64,000 bases of DNA, from positions 2,338,001-2,402,000 of the forward strand of contig NC_011026.1 in the NCBI RefSeq assembly GCF_000020525.1. The letters run 5' to 3'. Below are positions 58,245 to 64,000 of this stretch, in pieces; position 1 is the first letter of the stretch, and every line of letters begins with the position of its first letter. The DNA is from Chloroherpeton thalassium ATCC 35110 (lineage in GTDB: Bacteria > Bacteroidota > Chlorobiia > Chlorobiales > Chloroherpetonaceae). Below the pieces are notes generated by a model. The model was not told the DNA's origin. It ran no database searches and was given only the letters and a program-made list of their open reading frames with translations. The translations under genes and the position numbers were made by a program.

Positions 58245-60623
58245 TCATTTCAGCGCTTCGCGGATTTTTACGGACAGCTCCTCTTTTGAAAACGGTTTCT
58301 GGATAAAATTGACGCCTTCTTCCAAAACACCGTGATGCGCGATGACATTGGCCGTATAGCCGGACATATACAAATGCTTTAGGTTCGGATATATCGAGAG
58401 CAAGGTGCGTAGCAATTCGCGACCGTTCATTTCCGGCATGACCACATCTGTGAGAAGGATATCAATTTGGCCAGCGTGAGTTCGTGCCAAATTGATGGCT
58501 TGTTGTGGTGAGGTGGCCGTCAGCGCATGGTAGCCAAGGCTTTCCAGCATCATTTTGGTCACATTCAAAATTGCCAGTTCGTCCTCAACTAAAAGGACTG
58601 TTTCGTTTCCGTGTGGTCTGGTTTCGGCTGTGGATGTTTGGGTCTGAACTTCCTCAACTGATTGATAGCAAGGAAAGTAAATTTTGAAAGTGGTGCCGAT
58701 GTTGGGTTCGCTATAAACATTGATAAACCCTTTGTTCTGCTTGACGATGCCATACACGGTGGCCAGCCCAAGCCCCGTGCCTTTGTCCATTCCTTTCGTT
58801 GTGAAAAACGGTTCAAACAATTTTCGTAGCGTCTCTTTGTCCATCCCGCAGCCATCATCACTGACTGACAACACAACAAAATTGCCAGGGAAGAAGCCTA
58901 AATGATGCTTGCAATATTCTTCATTGATACTCGCCGTTTCGGTTTCAATGGTGAGCTTGCCCACGCCGTGAATGGCGTCCCTTGCATTAACGCAAAGGTT
59001 GACTAAAATTTGATCGATCTGGGAAGGATCTATTTTAAGCGGCCACAAGTTCACGCCTGGCAACCATGTCAGATGAATATCTTCGCCAATGAGGCGTTGA
59101 ATCATTTTCAGCATGTTTCCTACCGTCTGGTTCAAGTCCAGCACTTTTGGCGCGATGGTCTGTTTGCGTGCAAAGGCGAGCAGTTGGCGCGTTACGTCCG
59201 CAGAGCGTTGGGCTGCTTTCCTGATTTCCAACAAAGCATTATACAGCTTGGGTGTTGGGTGCATTTTTTCTAAGGCCATTTCAGCATAACCTTGAATGAC
59301 GCTGAGCATATTATTAAAATCATGCGCGACGCCGCCAGCCAAACGGCCAATAGATTCCATTTTTTGCGCCTGAAGCAATTGGGCTTGAAGTGCTTCCTTC
59401 TCCTTTTCAGCGCGCTTGTAAGGGCTAATGTCTCGTAGAAAAATGACGAGTTTACCGTTCTCATTTGCCAAATATTGACCGCTAACTTCCACATCATAAA
59501 CGCTTCCATCCTTGCGGCGATGCTGAGTTTCAAAACGGTCGTGTCCTTGTCGGAAGAGTGTTTCAATGCGAGTCGCAATTTCAAGAGGGCTGTTAATTGC
59601 GTCTAAATCACAAATGTTCATACCACGCAATTCTTCTTGATTATAGCCGCTCATTTTGGCGTATGCCTCATTAATTTCCAAAATTTTGCCTTGCAAATCA
59701 GTCAGCCAAAAGCCGTCAATCGCGGTTTGAATAATGGCTTTATATTTTCTTTCTTCTTTATGGAAAGCGGCTTCGGCCTCTTTACGTCCCGTAACGTCTG
59801 TAACGATTCCCTCTATGGCAATAAGCTGACCGTTTTCATTCCGTACCCCAACACTTCGTTGGTTCAGCCAGCGCACATGTTGATCTTTATGAATAATCCG
59901 ATATTCGTATGATGGCGGAAGATGGCATTGAAGAAGTTCCTGCAGCTGAGTTTCAAAAAAGTCTTGCGAATCAGGATGGATAACTTGTTGAATGAAAAAA
60001 GGGTTTTCATAAAATGTTTGTGGCGGGTATCCAAAAATCTCCTCTGCAGCGGGACTGACATATTCGTATGTCCCGTCAGGGAGCGACATGTGATATATCA
60101 TGTCGGGGGAGTTTTCTGCCAAACGGCGATACTTTTCTTCACTAAAGCGCAGTGCCTCAACAGCTTTCTTGCGCTTGTGAATATCCCGCACAATCGCAAT
60201 GATTCGCGCTTTCCCATCAAGAATCACTTTTTTCAGGCTGACATCTGTCCAAAAAACTTCCCCATTTTTTTTCTTTGACTCCCATTCAAATATTTGCGGC
60301 TCACCCATAGCCGCTTTTTGAATGTACTTCTGAGCCTCGGCGTGCGTGTAGGGCGGCAATCCCTTACTGAAGGATTCTACACTTAATTGAAGGGCTTCTT
60401 CTTTAGTGTAGCCGTACATTTCCAACATTTTCTGATTCACATCGAGAATTTGCCCGTCTTCAAGCGCGTGAATAAAAATGGCATCGTTCGCGACATCAAA
60501 AATAGTGTGATAGTTCGCCATCAATTTTTGAAGCGAGTTTTGAGTCTCTTTGTGAGTTGATAATGCCCGCTCAAGCTCTTGAAGCCGATTTTCAAGCTCC
60601 TCATAAGTGGGCTTTTTTGGCAT
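58245..60623 (-). CDS. PAS-rich hybrid sensor histidine kinase
   Basis: 792 residues from ATG 60623 (MPKKPTYEELENRLQELERAL, a coiled coil); the frame is open to 60674. Three PAS/PAC units cover about residues 30-400 (YHTIFDVANDAIFIHALEDGQILDVNQ, YRRLAENSPDMIYHMSLPDGTYEYVS, YKAIIQTAIDGFWLTDLQGKILEINE). The HisKA with LAGGVAHDFNNMLSVIQGYAEMAL (His) and HATPase_c (LVNLCVNARDAIHGVGKL, GTGLGLATVYGIVKQNKG) follow, then a C-terminal receiver domain (VLLVEDELAILNVTKMM, phospho-Asp in LLTDVVMPEMNGREL). No membrane segments, so cytosolic. It belongs to the AHDFNN-type kinases; signal and output partner are unknown. Confidence 0.95.
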   Translation of the reverse strand: MPKKPTYEELENRLQELERALSTHKETQNSLQKLMANYHTIFDVANDAIFIHALEDGQILDVNQKMLEMYGYTKEEALQLSVESFSKGLPPYTHAEAQKYIQKAAMGEPQIFEWESKKKNGEVFWTDVSLKKVILDGKARIIAIVRDIHKRKKAVEALRFSEEKYRRLAENSPDMIYHMSLPDGTYEYVSPAAEEIFGYPPQTFYENPFFIQQVIHPDSQDFFETQLQELLQCHLPPSYEYRIIHKDQHVRWLNQRSVGVRNENGQLIAIEGIVTDVTGRKEAEAAFHKEERKYKAIIQTAIDGFWLTDLQGKILEINEAYAKMSGYNQEELRGMNICDLDAINSPLEIATRIETLFRQGHDRFETQHRRKDGSVYDVEVSGQYLANENGKLVIFLRDISPYKRAEKEKEALQAQLLQAQKMESIGRLAGGVAHDFNNMLSVIQGYAEMALEKMHPTPKLYNALLEIRKAAQRSADVTRQLLAFARKQTIAPKVLDLNQTVGNMLKMIQRLIGEDIHLTWLPGVNLWPLKIDPSQIDQILVNLCVNARDAIHGVGKLTIETETASINEEYCKHHLGFFPGNFVVLSVSDDGCGMDKETLRKLFEPFFTTKGMDKGTGLGLATVYGIVKQNKGFINVYSEPNIGTTFKIYFPCYQSVEEVQTQTSTAETRPHGNETVLLVEDELAILNVTKMMLESLGYHALTATSPQQAINLARTHAGQIDILLTDVVMPEMNGRELLRTLLSIYPNLKHLYMSGYTANVIAHHGVLEEGVNFIQKPFSKEELSVKIREALK

Positions 60624-61062
60624 AAGTATATCTTTTGGCATTTTAAAAGTGAACCGATGTGTGTTTTGCAACAATGTTTTTTAACCCTCAATAATCAAGA
60701 AAGAGCGGGCTTTCAGAAAAATTTACTGACTAATATTTATAAGCCTTTTCATTTTGATGTTCTAATATTTCTTGTTGGGCAATTTTCTGAACTTAAATGT
60801 ATTAAAGGGTTTATCCTGCTGTGTGAAAGCGTATAGTCTATGACTGTTTTGTGGGGATAATGATGATGGGTGTTATAGCACGGTATTGGCTATATGAATT
60901 CAACAAGGATGCAGAAAAGTTCCTTTAACTCAACGTAAAAAAGTGTTCTAAGAAACAGAGCACATAAGCGGAAAAAACTCAAGTCAAAAATGATTTTTCT
61001 TGTACTCATAAAGAAAAGAAAGTGAGGGGTAAATGAGGCCTTAGCAAATTCTGATTTCCCGT
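60624..61062. other. Intergenic region between the kinase and modB
   Basis: About 440 bp, AT-rich. Contains only short frames without ribosome binding sites. It should hold the kinase promoter and the 3' end of the mod transcript; no clear hairpin terminator seen. Confidence 0.4.
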
Positions 61063-61749
61063 TTACCTCGTCTTCCCTCGATTCAAATAATTCACAGCCA
61101 ATAGCACTGCGAAGCTGAATCCGACCAAAATCGCCGAGTAAATGTGGGCAGAAAAGAAATCTAACTGCTCGACTTTGTCATAAATGGCGACGGAGGCCAC
61201 GCGGGTTTCGTTCGGGATGTTGCCGCCGATCATCAGCACGACGCCGAACTCACCCATCGTGTGTGCGAAGGTGACGATCGACGCGCCCAAAATCGTGGCT
61301 TTCATGTTGGGAATAACGATGCGAAACAGCGTTTCCAATTCCGATTTGCCGAGCGTGTAGGACGCATCGAGCAAGGCGCGATCGATTTGTTCCAAGCCGC
61401 TTTTGAGCGGCTGAAACATGAATGGGAATGAAAAAATACACGAGGCGATAATCATTCCGCCGAAGTTGAAAACGAGTCGCTCGCCAAACGCGGCTTCAAA
61501 AACTTGCCCAAAGATCGATTCGGGTGAGAGCAGGAGCAAAATGTAAAACCCCAGCACGGTGGGCGGAAGCACGAGCGGCAAGGCCGTCACCGCTTCCAAA
61601 ATCCGCTTGAAACGAAACGTTCTTCGTGCAAAAATATACGCGATGGGAAACGCGCTAAACAGCAAAAATAGTGTGGTGACGAGCGAAAGCTTTAGAGATA
61701 GCCAAAACGGCGATAAATCAATCGGTGCGTTGGCGATGGCGTCATTCAT
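61063..61749 (-). CDS. modB: Molybdate ABC transporter permease
   Basis: 228 residues with about five membrane helices. The EAA-type cytoplasmic loop is in LLDASYTLGKSELETLFRIVIPNMKATI. LPLVLPPTVLGFYILLLL and AHTMGEFGVVLMIGGNIPNETRVASVAIYDKVE are typical of ModB. The start codon shares one base with the modA stop (TAATG). Confidence 0.95.
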   Translation of the reverse strand: MNDAIANAPIDLSPFWLSLKLSLVTTLFLLFSAFPIAYIFARRTFRFKRILEAVTALPLVLPPTVLGFYILLLLSPESIFGQVFEAAFGERLVFNFGGMIIASCIFSFPFMFQPLKSGLEQIDRALLDASYTLGKSELETLFRIVIPNMKATILGASIVTFAHTMGEFGVVLMIGGNIPNETRVASVAIYDKVEQLDFFSAHIYSAILVGFSFAVLLAVNYLNRGKTR

Positions 61750-62534
61750 TATTTCCCGTACCCAAAGGATTCAAAAATGTTTTTTGCCGCGTCACTTTGC
61801 AAATAATCCATAAATAGTTTGGCCTCTGAATTTTCTTCGGCGCGTTTGAGCAAAACAGCGCCTTGCAAAATCGGCTCGTAAAGCGAGTCTGAAATTGCAA
61901 TCCAATGCACGCTTTCGTCATGGAACGACTTCAACGCCGGCGCGTAGATCGCTGATTTTGGAATAAACCCAGCATCGGTGGCATTCAGCGAAAATTGCAC
62001 CGCTTGCGAGACATTTTCCGCAATGACAAATTTCGACTTTAAGTCCGAAAGCCCACATTTTTCAAGCGCTTGAAGTGTGGCTTTGCCATACGGTGCAAGC
62101 TCAGGATTGGCCAGCGCAACGGTTTTGACACTGTCGGCTTTCAGGCTTTGAAGGCCATCTTTGAGCGAGATTTTTCCCGCCGAAAATAAAATCAATTTTC
62201 CTTTGGCATAAACGATAGGGTTTCCATCGGCAAAGCCTTCTTTGGTGAGGCGTTCGGGGTAGGACATGTCGGCGGAAAGAAATACATCATACGGCGCGCC
62301 GTTCATAATTTGACTCACGAGCTTGCCGCTGGATGCGCGGGAAAATTCCAAATCGATGCCCGGATGCGTTTTTTCAAAATCTTTTTTGAGTTCGTCAATC
62401 AAATAGCTCAGATTTGCTGCTGCCGCAATTCGGAGCGGCGCATCTTTTTTGGCGCTTCCGCAGCCCGAAATAGACAAGAAGCCGGCAAAAAGGAAAAAGC
62501 AAATAAAACCGAAGGAAAAAATCTTGCGCGTCAT
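61749..62534 (-). CDS. modA: Molybdate-binding periplasmic lipoprotein
   Basis: 261 residues. Lipoprotein signal with SISGC (Cys25). LRIAAAANLSYLIDELKKDFEKTHPGIDLEFSRASSGKLVSQIMNGAPYDVFLSADMSYPERLTKEG is the ModA pattern. Captures molybdate or tungstate for ModBC. 2 nt after the modC stop. Confidence 0.95.
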   Translation of the reverse strand: MTRKIFSFGFICFFLFAGFLSISGCGSAKKDAPLRIAAAANLSYLIDELKKDFEKTHPGIDLEFSRASSGKLVSQIMNGAPYDVFLSADMSYPERLTKEGFADGNPIVYAKGKLILFSAGKISLKDGLQSLKADSVKTVALANPELAPYGKATLQALEKCGLSDLKSKFVIAENVSQAVQFSLNATDAGFIPKSAIYAPALKSFHDESVHWIAISDSLYEPILQGAVLLKRAEENSEAKLFMDYLQSDAAKNIFESFGYGK

Positions 62535-62536
62535 GG

Positions 62537-63418
62537 TTAAGCGAGTTGTTGAATTTTTTTAATGATTGGGTTAAACGCTTTTGAAGCAACGAGCACTTCG
62601 TCGCCAACTTGAATATCTGGAATGTCGTGTCGTGTCAGCACCACTTGCACGATTTCCGAGCCAATGCTAATCGCCGCTGAGTACATCAGATCGATTTTGA
62701 CGATTTCAACGACCGTCCCGATAAAAGAATATTTTGCAGAAATATTTTTCGTGAGCAGAACTTCCTTTGGCGAGCCGGATTTGATCATTTTTCCATTTTC
62801 TAAGCGAATGACTCGGTTGGCGAGCTTAAACACTTCTTGCTTGTCGTGCGAGACAAGCAAGGTCGTTAGCTGAAATTGCTCGTGGATAGATTTCAGCTCT
62901 TCTTGAAGTTTGCTTCGGATGTGCATATCGAGCGCGGAAAGCGGCTCGTCGAGCAGGAGCATGTCGGGATCGCGAGCCAGCGCGCGAGCCACAGCCACGC
63001 GCTGCTGTTGGCCGCCGGAAAGTGTGTTTGGGTAACGATTGGCCAGTTCAGCCAACTCAACGGTTTCCAGCAAGCGCGTGATCGTTTGCTTGTCTTTTTT
63101 GTCCATTGCGTAGGCTAAATTTTCTGCAACGGTCATGTTTGGAAAGAGCGAGTAATTCTGAAACACGAACCCAATTTTTCGCTTTTGCGGCGGCAAGTTG
63201 ATTTTTTGTTGACTATCGAACCAAATTTTTTCACCGACTTTAATTAGGCCTGCGTCTGGCTTCTCTAAACCGGCAAGCATTCTAAGAAGCGTGGTTTTTC
63301 CGCATCCCGATTGACCAAATAAGCAAAGAAATTCTCCTTTTCTAACGCTAAAACTTAGCTCTAATTTGAATTTTCCGCCTGCGCCAATGAGTTCTTTGCT
63401 AACTTCAATAATGATCAT
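62537..63418 (-). CDS. modC: Molybdate ABC transporter ATP-binding protein
   Basis: 293 residues. Walker A GQSGCGKTT, Q-loop FVFQNYSLFPNMTVAENLAYAM, signature LSGGQQQRVAVARAL, Walker B MLLLDEPLSALD and H-loop LLVSHDKQE. A C-terminal segment (about 235-293; YSFIGTVVEIVKIDLMYSAAISIGS) is a short TOBE/Mop-like domain. First gene of modC-A-B here. Confidence 0.95.
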   Translation of the reverse strand: MIIIEVSKELIGAGGKFKLELSFSVRKGEFLCLFGQSGCGKTTLLRMLAGLEKPDAGLIKVGEKIWFDSQQKINLPPQKRKIGFVFQNYSLFPNMTVAENLAYAMDKKDKQTITRLLETVELAELANRYPNTLSGGQQQRVAVARALARDPDMLLLDEPLSALDMHIRSKLQEELKSIHEQFQLTTLLVSHDKQEVFKLANRVIRLENGKMIKSGSPKEVLLTKNISAKYSFIGTVVEIVKIDLMYSAAISIGSEIVQVVLTRHDIPDIQVGDEVLVASKAFNPIIKKIQQLA

Positions 63419-63504
63419 GCCGGTTTCTTCAGCCTAAAAAATTTCATAAGTGAGAATATCATGTGACTTTGAATGTCTTTTTGCTGTGCAGCCAAATTCA
63501 AAAG

Positions 63505-63993
63505 CTAATCCCGTACGGCGACTTCGAAAACAATTTCATCGGCTTTGGTAATCCATTTCACGGCTTTGCCTTTTGCCAAACCCAAATACCGATAGGCGCG
63601 CTTGGTAATGATCGATCTGATCGTTTCCTTTTCAGCAGCAATCGTGACCTCAGCGAGCAATTCACCTAATAAAATATCCTCAATGATGCCGTCCATGACA
63701 TTTGAATAGCTGACTTTATCAATTTCCGGCGCTGCAATAGCGACTTCCGTTTCTTTAAAAAGCAAATGAACCGGATGCGCTTCTTTTAAATAAGAAAGGC
63801 TTTTGGGCGTGTCTAAAATCAGCACGGTTAAGATGCCTGCGCCAGTGGCCACATCCACAAGCGAAATGCCGGCAGCACTATCAATTTTGGCAATGTATCC
63901 TTTAATTCTGTTCAATGTCGGGATGGTTCTTTTTTCAATTGGCGGCAACGGCCAAATTTCAATAGTCTGCAAGAATTCAGTATCTTCCGTCAC
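63505..63993 (-). CDS. Mop/TOBE (molybdate-binding) protein, N-terminus uncertain
   Basis: 162 residues from GTG 63993; the frame remains open to the window edge, so more N-terminal sequence may exist. Two Mop-like units: RIKGYIAKIDSAAGISLVDVATGAGILTVLIL (about 29-60) and SNVMDGIIEDILLGELLAEVTIAAEKETIRSIITKRAYRYLGLAKGKAVKWITKADEIVFEV (about 97-160). Either the C-terminal half of a ModE-type regulator (HTH outside the window) or a stand-alone molybdate-storage/molbindin-like protein. Just upstream of modC on the same strand. Confidence 0.8.
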   Translation of the reverse strand: MTEDTEFLQTIEIWPLPPIEKRTIPTLNRIKGYIAKIDSAAGISLVDVATGAGILTVLILDTPKSLSYLKEAHPVHLLFKETEVAIAAPEIDKVSYSNVMDGIIEDILLGELLAEVTIAAEKETIRSIITKRAYRYLGLAKGKAVKWITKADEIVFEVAVRD

Positions 63994-64000
63994 TCTTGCC

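Noticed and set aside
58046-58306. 86-residue frame between nuoG and the histidine kinase
   Set aside because: Made of dispersed repeat units and overlaps the kinase 3' end.
1-64000. tRNA or rRNA genes
   Set aside because: No cloverleaf with a TTCGANNC arm or rRNA signature was found in any gap I scanned by eye.

Overview
The window looks like a chromosomal segment of a Gram-negative bacterium of the Bacteroidota/Chlorobiota (FCB) group. The signs are four secreted proteins ending in type IX secretion (T9SS) C-terminal sorting domains of the NYPNPFNPST...MLLLK type, a complete menaquinone operon, and respiratory complex I genes. Base composition is moderate (mid-40s % GC by eye) and many genes have poor Shine-Dalgarno sites. 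My best guess is a Chloroherpeton-like green sulfur bacterium or close relative. That is inference from gene content; no photosynthesis gene lies in the window.

Layout. 1-6.8 kb: a truncated alkaline phosphatase lipoprotein, an epimerase-cobU pair, a lipoprotein and an outer-membrane protein. 6.8-10.4 kb (minus): nuoB-C-D-E of complex I, with a decayed YgiT-type zinc-finger gene between nuoD and nuoE. 10.6-21.6 kb: single housekeeping genes (methyltransferase, secreted esterase, HIT protein, DUF123 protein, RsbRD-like sensor domain, rtcB, LOG protein, M61 peptidase, recN, dapA). 21.9-23.6 kb: a T9SS-exported protein broken by two frameshifts. 23.6-26.3 kb: nitroreductase, gcvPA, gcvH. 26.5-33.9 kb (minus): a tightly overlapping menF-D-H-B-C-E operon. 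34.5-39.6 kb: two large T9SS proteins, one a seven-bladed RCC1 propeller with a one-base frameshift. 40-45.1 kb: thrS-infC-rpmI-rplT-pheS. 45.5-49.1 kb: a T9SS subtilase overlapping prmA. 49.2-53.06 kb: an AT-rich island between two complementary, defective IS256-family copies. 53.3-58 kb: DUF2147 and GNAT proteins, then nuoF-orf-nuoG. 58.2-60.6 kb: a PAS-rich hybrid histidine kinase. 61-64 kb: modB-modA-modC and a Mop-domain protein cut by or close to the window edge.

How the parts fit. The men operon would supply the quinone used by the complex I parts encoded at two separate loci here (BCDE and F-G). The T9SS substrates are paralogues whose 3' ends have been copied between loci. One 258-bp duplicated block carries the last codons of a neighbouring nitroreductase gene, which reveals the direction of copying.

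The most promising candidate for something undescribed is the AT-rich operon at 49.9-51.9 kb. It has the C-terminal part of a radical SAM/SPASM-like protein, then, after one base, a lipoprotein-like protein with a leader-like helical segment and a 47-residue stretch rich in Ala/Val/Asn, then a frameshifted bacterial PH-domain membrane protein. Its function is unknown; a RiPP-like modification system is a hypothesis only.
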